From assembly GCA_025141015.1 (NCBI GenBank), contig CP081101.1, positions 62,001-126,000 of the forward strand: a stretch of 64,000 nt of DNA, given 5' to 3'. Shown in pieces: positions 34,195 through 43,201 of this stretch (position 1 is the first letter of the stretch; every line of letters begins with the position of its first letter). A program made the translations under genes and the position numbers. Under the pieces are notes generated by a model that did not search any database, was not told where the DNA came from, and saw only the letters and a list, made by a program, of their open reading frames with translations. The DNA comes from Rhodobacteraceae bacterium M382. GTDB lineage: Bacteria; Pseudomonadota; Alphaproteobacteria; Rhodobacterales; Rhodobacteraceae.

Positions 34195-35511
34195 GTGCTC
34201 GATCAACCCAACACAATGTCATCGTTTTGGATGCCGTTTTCGGCCAATCGTGATTTCCTTCGTGAGCCCCGCATGATCCATTCCGCCGAAGGGATGTATT
34301 ACACCAGCTCCGATGGCCGCCAAATCATGGACGGCACCGCCGGACTGTGGTGTGTCAACGCGGGTCACCGTGATCCGCTGATCGTTGAAGCGGTACAGAA
34401 ACAGGTGCACGAGCTGGATTATGCACCAAATTTCCAGTTCTCTCATCCGCAGGCTTTCGAGCTGTCGGCAAAGCTGACGTCGATGATGCCGGACGGGATG
34501 AGCCACGCGTTCTTTACCAATTCGGGGTCCGAATCCGTTGATACCGCGCTCAAGATTGCTCTGCATTACCACCGGATGCGTGGGGACGGGGCGCGCACGC
34601 GTTTGATCGGCCGCGAACGCGGATATCATGGCACTGGCTTTGGCGGCATCTCGGTCGGTGGCATCGTAAAGAACCGGATGCATTTCGGTACGCTTCTCAC
34701 CGGTGTCGATCACCTGCGCCATACCCATGATCTGGAGAAAAATGCGTTCTCGCGTGGCTGTCCCGAGCATGGTGCCGAACTGGCGGATGATCTGGAGCGC
34801 CTGGTTGCACTGCATGACGCATCGACCATTGCAGCGGTGATCGTTGAGCCGATGGCCGGATCCACTGGTGTGCTTCTGCCCCCAAAAGGCTATCTGAAGC
34901 GGCTACGCGAAATCTGTGACCGCCACGGCATCCTGTTGATCTTTGACGAGGTCATTACCGCATTTGGCCGTCTGGGTGCCGCAACCGCAGCCGAGTATTT
35001 CGATGTGAAGCCGGACATCATCACAACAGCAAAAGGTCTGACCAACGGTGTCATCCCAATGGGGGCTGTCATCGTCTCTGACGAGATCTATAGCTCTGCC
35101 ATGGACAACGCCGACGCGCCGATCGAATTGTTCCACGGCTATACCTATTCCGCCAATCCTGTGTCCTGTGCGGCAGCGCTGGCGACACTGGAAAGCTATG
35201 AACAAAATGACCTGTTCCGCCGTGCGGCGTTGCTGTCGGGCCCGTGGGAAGAGCAGCTTCACAACCTCAAAGATCTGCCCAATGTCATCGACATTCGCAA
35301 TCTTGGCCTTGTTGGCGCGATCGAGCTGGCCCCGCGTGACGGCGCACCGGGTGCCCGTGGCTATGATGCGATGAAACGGGCCTGGGATGCCGGAATCATG
35401 ATCCGCGTCACCGGCGACATCATTGCTTTGTCGCCACCGCTGATCATCTCAGAACCTGAGATAACAAAGCTTTGTCAAACGCTTGGAGAGGTATTGGCTG
35501 ACTTGCCATAA
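34195..35511 (+). CDS. omega-amino-acid:pyruvate aminotransferase (beta-alanine type, class III)
   Basis: 438 residues from GTG 34195 (GAGGT 7 bases upstream), beginning MLDQPNTMSSFWMPFSANRD; TTG 34180 and ATG 34216 are alternatives. The opening SFWMPFSANRDFLREPRM is typical of omega-amino acid:pyruvate transaminases. PLP residues: Asp251 (LIFDEVITAFGR) and Lys280 (ITTAKGLTNG). It moves the amino group of beta-alanine or a similar terminal amine to pyruvate, giving alanine and a semialdehyde. The next genes oxidise the semialdehyde to an acyl-CoA and deaminate alanine, closing the cycle. Confidence 0.9.
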   Translation: MLDQPNTMSSFWMPFSANRDFLREPRMIHSAEGMYYTSSDGRQIMDGTAGLWCVNAGHRDPLIVEAVQKQVHELDYAPNFQFSHPQAFELSAKLTSMMPDGMSHAFFTNSGSESVDTALKIALHYHRMRGDGARTRLIGRERGYHGTGFGGISVGGIVKNRMHFGTLLTGVDHLRHTHDLEKNAFSRGCPEHGAELADDLERLVALHDASTIAAVIVEPMAGSTGVLLPPKGYLKRLREICDRHGILLIFDEVITAFGRLGAATAAEYFDVKPDIITTAKGLTNGVIPMGAVIVSDEIYSSAMDNADAPIELFHGYTYSANPVSCAAALATLESYEQNDLFRRAALLSGPWEEQLHNLKDLPNVIDIRNLGLVGAIELAPRDGAPGARGYDAMKRAWDAGIMIRVTGDIIALSPPLIISEPEITKLCQTLGEVLADLP

Positions 35512-35545
35512 CCCCTGACTGCTAACCCCTAAAAGGACTGACATC

Positions 35546-37057
35546 ATGCAAGATGCATCCCCGATCGCTTTGATCGGCCACTACATTAATGGCCAAATCA
35601 CTGTTCCTTCCGGCCAAAACACTCAGCCGGTGTTCAACCCCGCAACCGGGGCGCAAACCGGTAAAGTATCGCTGGCCGATGTCCAAACCGTGGACGACGC
35701 AGTGGCCGCTGCCAAAGCAGCCTTTCCAAAATGGTCGAACACGCCGCCCATTCGCCGTGCTCGCCTGATGAACAATTTCCTGGCCCTGGTCCGCGAACAC
35801 AAAGACGATCTGGCCCGCGCCATTACTGTCGAGCACGGCAAGGTCTTTACCGATGCGCAAGGTGAAGTCGAGCGTGGCATTGATATCATCGAGTTTGCCT
35901 GCGGCATCCCGCAACTCCTCAAGGGCGACTACACGGAACAAGTGTCCACTGGCATGGACAATTGGACCACGCGTCAAGCGTTGGGCGTTGTTGCCGGGAT
36001 CACTCCCTTTAACTTCCCGGTCATGGTGCCGATGTGGATGTTCCCGATCGCTATCGCCGCAGGAAATACCTTTATCCTGAAACCGTCGCCGACCGACCCG
36101 TCCGCATCGTTGTTCTATGCGGACCTGATGAAAAAGGCCGGGTTCCCCGATGGCGTATTCAACGTTGTTCAGGGTGACAAGGTTTCCGTGGATGCGCTGT
36201 TGGAAAACGATGACGTCAAGGCGGTGTCCTTTGTCGGTTCGACCCCGATTGCCAACTATATTTACGAAGTAGGTGCGCGGCACGGCAAGCGGGTTCAGGC
36301 CCTTGGCGGTGCGAAAAACCATATGCTGGTGATGCCGGACGCTGACATGAACAAAACGGCAGACGCGCTGATCGGCGCAGCCTTTGGTTCTGCTGGTGAA
36401 CGCTGCATGGCGATTTCGGTTGCCCTTCTGGTTGGCGACGCCGCTGACAGGCTGATGCCGGTTCTCAAAGAGCGTGCTGAAACGCTGAAGATCAAGAACG
36501 GCCTCGAACTGGACGCCGAGATGGGCCCGATTGTTACCGCTGCGGCGCGTGACCGGATCAAAGGCTACATCGACTCGGGTGTCGAAGACGGTGCCGACCT
36601 CCTGGTGGATGGCCGTGAATATACCGTCGAAGGACACGAAAGCGGCTACTTCCTGGGTGGTACCCTGTTCGACAATGTCACCCCGGACATGAAGATCTAC
36701 AAGGAAGAGATTTTCGGCCCGGTTCTGTCCTGTGTCCGTGTCTCAAGCTTTGCCGAAGGTCTGCAACTGATCAACGACCACGAGTTCGGCAACGGCGTGT
36801 CGCTGTTCACCCGTGATGGCAACGCTGCGCGTGAATTCGGCAAGCAGGTTCAGGTCGGCATGGTCGGTGTCAATGTCCCGATCCCGGTTCCGATGGCCTG
36901 GCACGGTTTTGGCGGCTGGAAGAAGAGCCTGTTCGGCGACATGCACGCCTATGGCGAAGAAGGTGTTCGTTTCTACACCAAACAGAAATCCATCATGCAG
37001 CGCTGGCCTGAAAGCATCTCGGATGGTGCCGAATTCGTCATGCCAACAGCAAAATGA
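35546..37057 (+). CDS. mmsA: CoA-acylating methylmalonate/malonate-semialdehyde dehydrogenase
   Basis: 503 residues, usual for MmsA. Catalytic Cys287 lies in [14 protein letters not shown] and the NAD-binding stretch is [20 protein letters not shown]. There is no general-base Glu at the ELGG position (QALGGAKNH instead), as expected for the CoA-acylating class. It turns malonate semialdehyde into acetyl-CoA or methylmalonate semialdehyde into propionyl-CoA. Placement after the aminotransferase with a 34-base gap suggests malonate semialdehyde from beta-alanine or methylmalonate semialdehyde from 3-aminoisobutyrate. Confidence 0.94.
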   Translation: MQDASPIALIGHYINGQITVPSGQNTQPVFNPATGAQTGKVSLADVQTVDDAVAAAKAAFPKWSNTPPIRRARLMNNFLALVREHKDDLARAITVEHGKVFTDAQGEVERGIDIIEFACGIPQLLKGDYTEQVSTGMDNWTTRQALGVVAGITPFNFPVMVPMWMFPIAIAAGNTFILKPSPTDPSASLFYADLMKKAGFPDGVFNVVQGDKVSVDALLENDDVKAVSFVGSTPIANYIYEVGARHGKRVQALGGAKNHMLVMPDADMNKTADALIGAAFGSAGERCMAISVALLVGDAADRLMPVLKERAETLKIKNGLELDAEMGPIVTAAARDRIKGYIDSGVEDGADLLVDGREYTVEGHESGYFLGGTLFDNVTPDMKIYKEEIFGPVLSCVRVSSFAEGLQLINDHEFGNGVSLFTRDGNAAREFGKQVQVGMVGVNVPIPVPMAWHGFGGWKKSLFGDMHAYGEEGVRFYTKQKSIMQRWPESISDGAEFVMPTAK

Positions 37058-37082
37058 TCATCCGATCCAAGGAGTGAAGAAC

Positions 37083-38192
37083 ATGTTCATTGGTGTTCCC
37101 AAGGAAATCAAAAACCACGAATATCGAGTCGGCCTGACCCCTGAGAGCGTCGCCGAGCTTGTGTCGAACGGTCACGCTGTTGTTGTCGAAACCAATGCCG
37201 GGAGCGGCATCGGTGCCGATGATGACGCCTATCGTGCGGCCGGTGCCGAGATCGCGGCCACTGCTGCCGAGATATTTGCAAATGCAGAGATGATCGTGAA
37301 GGTCAAAGAACCTCAGGCCGTTGAGCGTGCCATGCTGCGCGAAGGTCAGATCCTTTACACCTACCTGCATCTGGCACCCGACCCCGAACAGACCAGGGAT
37401 CTGGTGAACTCGGGCGCGGTTTGCATCGCCTATGAAACCGTGACGGATGACAATGGCGGGCTGCCGTTGCTGAAACCGATGAGCCAGGTTGCGGGTCGGA
37501 TGTCGATCCAGGCTGGGGCCAGCGCATTGGAAAAGGCCAAGGGCGGATTGGGTGTGTTGCTGGGCGGTGTTCCCGGTGTGAAACCTGGCAAGGTTGTGGT
37601 CATCGGTGGCGGTGTCGTCGGGTTCAACGCGGCACAAATGGCGGTTGGCCTGCACGCTGATGTGACCATTCTGGACCGCAACCCTGCGGCTTTGGAAAAG
37701 CTGGAAAACCATTTCGAAGCATCGGCCAAGGTCGTCTACTCGACCAAAGCTGCACTTGAAGAAGAAGTCACCAATGCAGATTTGGTAGTCGGCGCTGTAC
37801 TGATCCCGGGTTCTGCTGCACCCAAGCTGGTCACACGTGAGCTGATCTCGAAGATGAAGCCGGGCGCGGTTGTCGTCGATGTTGCGATCGATCAGGGCGG
37901 ATGCTTTGAAACGTCCAAGGCAACCACCCATGCCGAACCGACCTATGTGGTTGACGACGTGGTTCACTATTGTGTTGCCAACATGCCGGGCGCGGTTGCG
38001 CGCACGTCTCCCTATGCCCTGAATAACGTCACGCTCCCGCACGCTCTGGCCATTGCCAACAATGGCTGGAAGCAGGCGCTTGCAGACAATCGTCACCTGA
38101 TGAACGGCCTGAACGTGGCCCACGGCAAGGTGACCTACAAGGCTGTGGCCGATGATCTCGGATACGAGTTCGTCGCCCCGGAACTTTGCTGA
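37083..38192 (+). CDS. ald: alanine dehydrogenase
   Basis: 369 residues, beginning [20 protein letters not shown]. Substrate-binding Lys/Arg of the N domain and NAD-binding [16 protein letters not shown] are present, as is the [14 protein letters not shown] stretch. It deaminates L-alanine to pyruvate and ammonia with NAD. In this operon it regenerates the pyruvate acceptor for the omega-aminotransferase, as known for taurine and hypotaurine operons in roseobacters. An AAGGAG site is 10 bases upstream of ATG 37083. Confidence 0.96.
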   Translation: MFIGVPKEIKNHEYRVGLTPESVAELVSNGHAVVVETNAGSGIGADDDAYRAAGAEIAATAAEIFANAEMIVKVKEPQAVERAMLREGQILYTYLHLAPDPEQTRDLVNSGAVCIAYETVTDDNGGLPLLKPMSQVAGRMSIQAGASALEKAKGGLGVLLGGVPGVKPGKVVVIGGGVVGFNAAQMAVGLHADVTILDRNPAALEKLENHFEASAKVVYSTKAALEEEVTNADLVVGAVLIPGSAAPKLVTRELISKMKPGAVVVDVAIDQGGCFETSKATTHAEPTYVVDDVVHYCVANMPGAVARTSPYALNNVTLPHALAIANNGWKQALADNRHLMNGLNVAHGKVTYKAVADDLGYEFVAPELC

Positions 38193-38204
38193 CATCAGCA
38201 AATC

Positions 38205-38238
38205 AACGCCCGCTCCGGCATACCGCCGGGCGGGCGTT
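38205..38238 (+). terminator. hairpin between ald and the TRAP genes
   Basis: Outer stem AACGCCCG (38205-38212) with CGGGCGTT (38231-38238) and inner stem CCGGC (38215-38219) with GCCGG (38225-38229). It can terminate part of the transcript before the solute-binding protein gene or stabilise the upstream message. No clean T-run follows. Confidence 0.6.
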
Positions 38239-38264
38239 ACTCGTCAACCAGGAGGAGATATTCG

Positions 38265-39272
38265 ATGAGTTTCAAAAAGATTGCAGCAGGCATGGCAGCT
38301 GGCGCACTGAGCGTTTTGATGTCGACGGCCGCTTTTGCGGAAGACAAGACTCTGCGTTTCGCGGGCGTGTTCCCGATTGATCACCAGGGCACAAAAATGA
38401 TGGAGCAGGTCGCCGCTGATGTCGCCGCTGCGAATGTTGGTTTGAAGATTGACGTCTTCCCGGCCAACCAGCTTGGTTCGGGCGAAGCGCTGTTCGAAGA
38501 CGTTGCGAGGGGCAACATCGATCTGGCGGCGGCATTCATCTATGCCGACACCGACCCGCGCCTTGAGTTCCTGTCGATGCCGTTCCTTGTGGGTGGTTGG
38601 GACGACATGAACAATATCATGCTCAACATGGATTCCGAATATAACACCATCCTGCAAGAGATCACCGACGAATATGGCGTCCGTGTGATGGCGCAGAACC
38701 CCGAGGGTTTCATCGGGATTGTAGCTTCGCAGGAGCCCGACAACTGGAATAGCTTTGACGACAAGGGCATGAATATTCGTGTCTGGTCGTCCAGCGTCGT
38801 AAAGTCGATGGTGGAAGAGCTGGGTTACCGGGCAACAACCATGGCCTGGGGCGATATCTTCCCGGCGCTGCAGTCAGGTATTGTAGACGGCGCGATTTGC
38901 TGCACCAAGACAGCAACTTACTCCATCTTTGCTCAATCTGACGTTGGGACCCACTTTGTCGAATACAATTCGATCTCAGAGCTCACGACGTTCTACGCAT
39001 CTCAGCGGACGCTGGACAAGCTTAATGACGAACAGCGTGCAGCGTTGCAGGCAGCCATGTCCAAAGCTTCGGATGATTTCTTCAACTACAACCGCGAAAA
39101 TGATGCGGTTTTCGGCCAAAAGCTGCTCGACAAGGGGTATACCATCCTGTCGCTGAATGCCGAAGAGCAGGCTGCGATGGCGGCTCATATTCAGGCCACC
39201 ATATGGCCACAGATGGCCAAGAGTGTTGGTCAGGACATCATCGACCGCCTGTTGGCAGCCAAAGGTCAATAA
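38265..39272 (+). CDS. TRAP transporter solute-binding protein (DctP type)
   Basis: 335 residues with signal peptide (MSFKKIAAGMAAGALSVLMS, cleaved after AFA). The DctP fold is shown by FPANQLGSGEALFEDVARGNI and the substrate-carboxylate Arg region MNIRVWSSSVVKSMVEELG. The conserved Arg and following residues bind a carboxylate, as in all TRAP proteins. The operon suggests beta-alanine, taurine-like or another omega-amino acid. GGAGGAGAT ribosome site 6 bases before the start. Confidence 0.93.
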   Translation: MSFKKIAAGMAAGALSVLMSTAAFAEDKTLRFAGVFPIDHQGTKMMEQVAADVAAANVGLKIDVFPANQLGSGEALFEDVARGNIDLAAAFIYADTDPRLEFLSMPFLVGGWDDMNNIMLNMDSEYNTILQEITDEYGVRVMAQNPEGFIGIVASQEPDNWNSFDDKGMNIRVWSSSVVKSMVEELGYRATTMAWGDIFPALQSGIVDGAICCTKTATYSIFAQSDVGTHFVEYNSISELTTFYASQRTLDKLNDEQRAALQAAMSKASDDFFNYNRENDAVFGQKLLDKGYTILSLNAEEQAAMAAHIQATIWPQMAKSVGQDIIDRLLAAKGQ

Positions 39273-39280
39273 AATGTATC

Positions 39281-39312
39281 AACAGGGGCCGGCAACACTG
39301 TCGGCCCCTGTT
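39281..39312 (+). terminator. perfect 11-bp hairpin between solute-binding protein and small permease genes
   Basis: AACAGGGGCCG (39281-39291) pairs with CGGCCCCTGTT (39302-39312), loop of 10 bases, followed by T-rich TTTCTTG. Located just after the binding-protein stop. It fits an attenuator or RNA-stability stem that makes far more binding protein than membrane permease. Confidence 0.85.
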
Positions 39313-39346
39313 TCTTGTGAAAGGGGCGACATGGGGAGGGAGAGAT

Positions 39347-39961
39347 ATGTCAAGTTCAGACAGTGAACACACATTAGTCATTGAAAGCGGAGGGCAAGAC
39401 GGCCCGAAGAAAGTCACTGATGAATTGCCGATTGTTATTGGTTACCCGATGAAGGGGATCGCATTTGCCATGCGGCAGATCGTGACATTCACCGGGTTCT
39501 TGATGGCACTCACGTTTGGGGCGGTTGTTGTAATCAGATACGGTTTTGGTGGTGATCTATTTGCCTATGAGGAATGGCTTCTGGGTCTCAGCATCATTGG
39601 CTTTTTTGCGGGTGCTGTTCTGGCGTCTGCCCGCAATTTGCATATCAACGCGGACATTCTGGGCATCGTGATTCAAAACCCGCGACTGATCTGGTGGCGC
39701 GGTTTCGTCGTTTTGGCCGTTGAATTGATCGTGATCTTGTTTCTGATGTACGCCTGCTACATCTCCTTGCTTGATGATTTCTCTTTTCCGCGGCTGCGTG
39801 CAACGCCGGTTCTGCGAATTCCATTTGTCACCTGGAGGATCGGGATCATGATTGCCTTCGGATTTATGGCAATGTTCACCGCAGCCTACCTGTACGTGCA
39901 CATCCGCAAGGGCCTTGGCCTACCTCTCAAATCAGATATCGCTCAGGAGGCCGCACAATGA
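39347..39961 (+). CDS. TRAP transporter small permease (DctQ type)
   Basis: 204 residues from ATG 39347 (GGGAGGGAGAG upstream). Four hydrophobic helices are visible (IVTFTGFLMALTFGAVVVI, EEWLLGLSIIGFFAGAV, WRGFVVLAVELIVILFLMYA, WRIGIMIAFGFMAMFTAAYL). The N-terminal ~30 residues are acidic and soluble. It forms the membrane complex with DctM. It overlaps the next gene by ATGA. Confidence 0.88.
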   Translation: MSSSDSEHTLVIESGGQDGPKKVTDELPIVIGYPMKGIAFAMRQIVTFTGFLMALTFGAVVVIRYGFGGDLFAYEEWLLGLSIIGFFAGAVLASARNLHINADILGIVIQNPRLIWWRGFVVLAVELIVILFLMYACYISLLDDFSFPRLRATPVLRIPFVTWRIGIMIAFGFMAMFTAAYLYVHIRKGLGLPLKSDIAQEAAQ

Positions 39962-41250
39962 TCATCGGCGGAAGTCTTTTTATTGTATGCGTCATGCTTC
40001 TGCTTGGCGTAAGTGTTTATGTCGCCTTTGGGGCGGTTTTGATCTTCATCGCGGCTGTTGGGGATCAATCCATAACAGGTTATTTGCCAACCGGTTCCAC
40101 AGGCATTCGTTCTTTGGTGCTTTTGGCAATTCCACTCTTCATGATCGCCGGCGGCATCATGGAAAAAGGAAAGATTGCCGCGCCTCTTGTTTCGCTGGCT
40201 GAAATGTTCATTGGCCACGTCAAGGGTGGTCTGAGTGCTGCTGGAGTGTTGGCCTGTGGTGTGTTCGGTTCCATTTCCGGTAGTGCGAATGCGACGCTGA
40301 CCTGCATTGGCGGCATAATGATGCCTCACCTGAAAAAGGCCAATTATCCGGGCGGACAATCGGCAGCCCTGATTGTTGCGGCAAGCCCTTTGGGTCTTCT
40401 GATCCCGCCCAGTTCGTCGCACATCCTGTATGGCTGGGTCGCACAACAGCACGTGCTGAAATGCTTTCTGTCCACGGTCATTCCCGGGATCATTCTGATC
40501 ACATTGTTGATCGTGACCAATCAGTTCATGCTGCGTAAGTATGACAATATCGACCTTACAGAGCGTCCCAAGCCGTTTCTTCCGACGTTTGGTCGTCAGG
40601 CGCGCCTGGCAGGGCCAGCTCTGATGATGCCGCTCATCATTCTGGGCGGCATCTATGGTGGCATCATGACCCCGACCGAAGCAGCCGGTATTGCGGTGGT
40701 GTATTCCATTCCGATCGCGATTTACTTCTATCGTGGCCTGACCTGGAAAACTCTGGCGCAAACCGTTCAAAATTCTGGTGTGACAATCGGCGTGGTCATG
40801 GTCATGATCTTCATGGTTCTGATCGTGTCCGACAACTTGATCTCCCAAGGTGCACCGCAGTTGGCCAAAGACATGGTCTACTCTGTATCGGACAACCCGA
40901 TCGTGATCCTTCTGATGATCAACGTCGTAATGATCCTGATTGGTATGTTGATGGATGATATTTCGGGACTGCTTCTGGCAACTCCGATCTTGCTGCCAAT
41001 TGCCCAGAGCACTGGCATGGATCCGATCCATTTTGCAGCTGTGATTGGCGTAAACTTGGGCATGGCAAACATCACGCCTCCGACAGCGCCTCTGCTCTAT
41101 CTGGGTGCCCAGGTTTGTGATGAACCCGTCTCGAGTATGCTTTGGCCTACGTTGATCTTTATCTTTTTTGCCTGGCTGCCGACACTGATGCTGACAACCT
41201 TCATACCAGAACTTGCGCTCTTTTTGCCTGATCTTCTATTGGGCAAATAG
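39958..41250 (+). CDS. TRAP transporter large permease (DctM type)
   Basis: 430 residues, polytopic, with the family's internal GVFGSISGSANATLTCIGG and ASPLGLLIPPSSSHILYGWV repeats and a C-terminal MANITPPTAPLLYLGAQV. It carries the sodium-coupled transport step. It is a complete counterpart of the decayed TRAP remnant at 1827. Directly followed by a terminator and the UspA gene. Confidence 0.93.
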   Translation: MIIGGSLFIVCVMLLLGVSVYVAFGAVLIFIAAVGDQSITGYLPTGSTGIRSLVLLAIPLFMIAGGIMEKGKIAAPLVSLAEMFIGHVKGGLSAAGVLACGVFGSISGSANATLTCIGGIMMPHLKKANYPGGQSAALIVAASPLGLLIPPSSSHILYGWVAQQHVLKCFLSTVIPGIILITLLIVTNQFMLRKYDNIDLTERPKPFLPTFGRQARLAGPALMMPLIILGGIYGGIMTPTEAAGIAVVYSIPIAIYFYRGLTWKTLAQTVQNSGVTIGVVMVMIFMVLIVSDNLISQGAPQLAKDMVYSVSDNPIVILLMINVVMILIGMLMDDISGLLLATPILLPIAQSTGMDPIHFAAVIGVNLGMANITPPTAPLLYLGAQVCDEPVSSMLWPTLIFIFFAWLPTLMLTTFIPELALFLPDLLLGK

Positions 41251-41274
41251 GTCGAATGACTCAAATCAAAACAC

Positions 41275-41300
41275 GCGCCCCGAGCCCAAAATTGGGGCGC
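41275..41300 (+). terminator. terminator after the TRAP operon
   Basis: GCGCCCC (41275-41281) with GGGGCGC (41294-41300) and a 12-base loop, followed by TTCAATCTTTT. Lies 25 bases past the large-permease stop. Confidence 0.8.
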
Positions 41301-41394
41301 TTCAATCTTTTGCCCGACCTCCAGCAAGAACCCAGATGGCGCATCATCCGGTCCAAATGCAGGAACAGGAGTAACCCGATACGAAAGGTCAAAC

Positions 41395-41805
41395 ATGTAT
41401 AACAACGTTCTCGTAGCGCTATCCTTGGAACATGGCATCAGCGAGGTTGCACTGGCCGCTGCCCGCAACCTTGTTTCCAACGGGGGTAAAATTACCGCAG
41501 CTCACATACACGAACCGCCAAACAAACAGAGCATGTACTATATGGAGCAAGGAGTAACGGAAAAATCGTACCAAAAGGCAAAGGCGGGCCTGACTGATCG
41601 GCTGAGAACTGAGACCGATGTTTCTTCGATCATTATCGAAAGCCAGTCAGCTGGTAGAGCGCTCACGGAATATGCGAACAAAAACAACATCGATTGTATT
41701 GTTTTGGCGTCGCATAAACCCGGAATGAAGGAGTTCTTTCTGGGCTCGACCGCCGCGCTTGTCGTGCGCCATGCGCATTGTACCGTGCATGTGCTCAGGC
41801 TGTAA
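41395..41805 (+). CDS. universal stress protein (UspA family)
   Basis: 136 residues. The fold is marked by the start MYNNVLVALSLEHG and the ATP-binding end IVLASHKPGMKEFFLGSTAALVVRHAHCTVHVLRL (only the ATP motif G-2x-G-9x-G-S/T pattern and HCTVHVL tail are cited as support). UspA proteins next to TRAP operons are known (TeaD with TeaABC), where the protein lowers transporter activity. It follows the terminator but on the same strand, so a partial read-through or its own promoter is possible. Confidence 0.9.
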   Translation: MYNNVLVALSLEHGISEVALAAARNLVSNGGKITAAHIHEPPNKQSMYYMEQGVTEKSYQKAKAGLTDRLRTETDVSSIIIESQSAGRALTEYANKNNIDCIVLASHKPGMKEFFLGSTAALVVRHAHCTVHVLRL

Positions 41806-42244
41806 TCGCGCAGGTTGTCAGTCGTCAACCGGCCCCTGGTCGTCACCAGAACCCGGATCTCAAACCCTGGCGGGGATCACCTTGTGACCCTGCCGATCTT
41901 GCACTAACATTCAAACTGGACCACTCAGGTGGGGCTGATCAGGCGGATTTGCCAACATCTTGCGTACAGGCGTTATTTCTAACGGTTTGACCCGTCGTTT
42001 ACGGGTTCAGTTGTTGCAACCGAACGCGGAAATCAATTCTCCGATGCAGCGATCAAAGCTTTGTCCGCGATTGGGCTTTCGATGTTCTGGAATCCAGACG
42101 TCAATCAGGTTAAAATGGCAGCGCAGCGCAGAAGGCGGGCTTTGCAAACTCGGGCTCACCTGGCGCGTGGATGGTTTTGGACGGCCCTTTGCTGACTTTG
42201 ATCGCACTCTTCGTGAATGTCTGCATAGATCAACGTTGACGATA
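41806..42244. other. intergenic region between UspA and GntR genes (convergent)
   Basis: About 440 bases. A weak stem GACCCGT/ACGGGT near 41989-42007 could act as terminator. No gene supported; longer frames here are antisense to the GntR gene. Confidence 0.4.
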
Positions 42245-43135
42245 CTACTTCAAAAAGGTGGGCCCGGATTCCTTGGCCTTCTGAAGATGTTGTTGCATCA
42301 CCTTTGCCGCGTTTTCCCGATCATCAGCGTCAAGATGATCCAAAATCTCGATATGCTCCAAGCAGGACTCCTTGAGACGCCCTGCATCGATCAAAGACTG
42401 ATGCTCCATCAAACGACGAAGTCGGTTCTGATGTGCAACGGCTTGGTACGCAAACCGATTGTTAGCGCATTGTGCGAGGAACTCGTGAAACTCTTCATCC
42501 AGCCTGATGATCTCAGCGAGGTTGGTTTTCCGCCGCCGGCTGAGTACCTGTTCGTGACGTTTGCGCAGGCTGGATGCTTTGACAGGGTCAAATTTGAACT
42601 CTGATGCCAGAATGGAGGCAGGTTCGATAATCAGGCGAAAATCATAACTCTCATCATGGGCTGAAGCCGAATTCAACGTGGGCTCAAACTGCCAGCCATA
42701 ACCGGGCATACGCGATACAATCCCGTCGTCGGCCAATGATACCAGCACGCGCGAGGCCGTCATTTTGCCAAGGTTGTACCGGTTCCTGATCTCCCCTTCG
42801 GAGACGGCGTTGGGCAATTCGCCGTTGAACCAATCCATGGCAATCTGTTCTTTGATCTTCTCGTCGTCTTCCTTTGGAAGTTCTGCGATGATTTTCAGGG
42901 CGGAATTGGCGTTTACAGTAACAAAAAAGCCTTTGTTTGCCTGTTTCTCCAATGCGCCAAACTCCTCCAAAAGGGTCAGAGTTGCGCGGATGGGGGTCCT
43001 GGAAACGGCAAATCGTTCCGAAAGCTCGACTTCGCGGAGGTGATCACCAGACTTGATTTCGCCATCAGCCACCAACTGCAACAGCTTTCGGGCAAGGCGC
43101 ACCTGCAGGTCGCTCTTGGAGCTTACTTTGGTCAT
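42245..43135 (-). CDS. GntR-family regulator with two winged-helix domains and FCD domain
   Basis: 296 residues. First wHTH at about residues 8-72 (LREVELSERFAVSRTPIRAT). A second GntR-like wHTH follows at about 92-155 (VSEGEIRNRYNLGKMTASRV then DGIVSRMPGYGWQFEPT). Then an FCD ligand domain with D-x4-H type metal residues (LDEEFHEFLA, CLEHIEIL, MQQHLQKA). Ordinary FadR/FCD regulators have a single wHTH and 220-240 residues, so the duplication is notable. It lies 66 bases downstream of the dimethylformamidase-like gene on the same strand. A TGTATTT half-site precedes it (43149-43155), matching sites before other genes of the cluster. Confidence 0.9.
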   Translation of the reverse strand: MTKVSSKSDLQVRLARKLLQLVADGEIKSGDHLREVELSERFAVSRTPIRATLTLLEEFGALEKQANKGFFVTVNANSALKIIAELPKEDDEKIKEQIAMDWFNGELPNAVSEGEIRNRYNLGKMTASRVLVSLADDGIVSRMPGYGWQFEPTLNSASAHDESYDFRLIIEPASILASEFKFDPVKASSLRKRHEQVLSRRRKTNLAEIIRLDEEFHEFLAQCANNRFAYQAVAHQNRLRRLMEHQSLIDAGRLKESCLEHIEILDHLDADDRENAAKVMQQHLQKAKESGPTFLK

Positions 43136-43148
43136 CCTACCTCCTAAT

Positions 43149-43155
43149 TGTATTT
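43149..43155. promoter_or_regulatory. TGTATTT half-site upstream of the GntR gene
   Basis: Seven bases matching one arm of the palindrome AAATACA-G-TGTATTT at 49797-49811. A second related stretch (GGATACAG) lies about 35 bases away. Candidate autoregulatory site of the GntR protein. Confidence 0.45.
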
Positions 43156-43201
43156 ACCATCCCCCTTAACACAACCACTTTGATTGGATACAGGCCTAAC
43201 G

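Noticed and set aside
35522-36637. Minus-strand frame of 371 codons
   Set aside because: Antisense shadow of mmsA.
37038-38201. Minus-strand frame of 387 codons
   Set aside because: Antisense shadow of ald.
39943-41031. Minus-strand frame of 362 codons with many His and Asp
   Set aside because: Antisense shadow of the TRAP large permease; the His richness is an effect of the complementary strand, unlike the true His-rich loop at 28145-29587.
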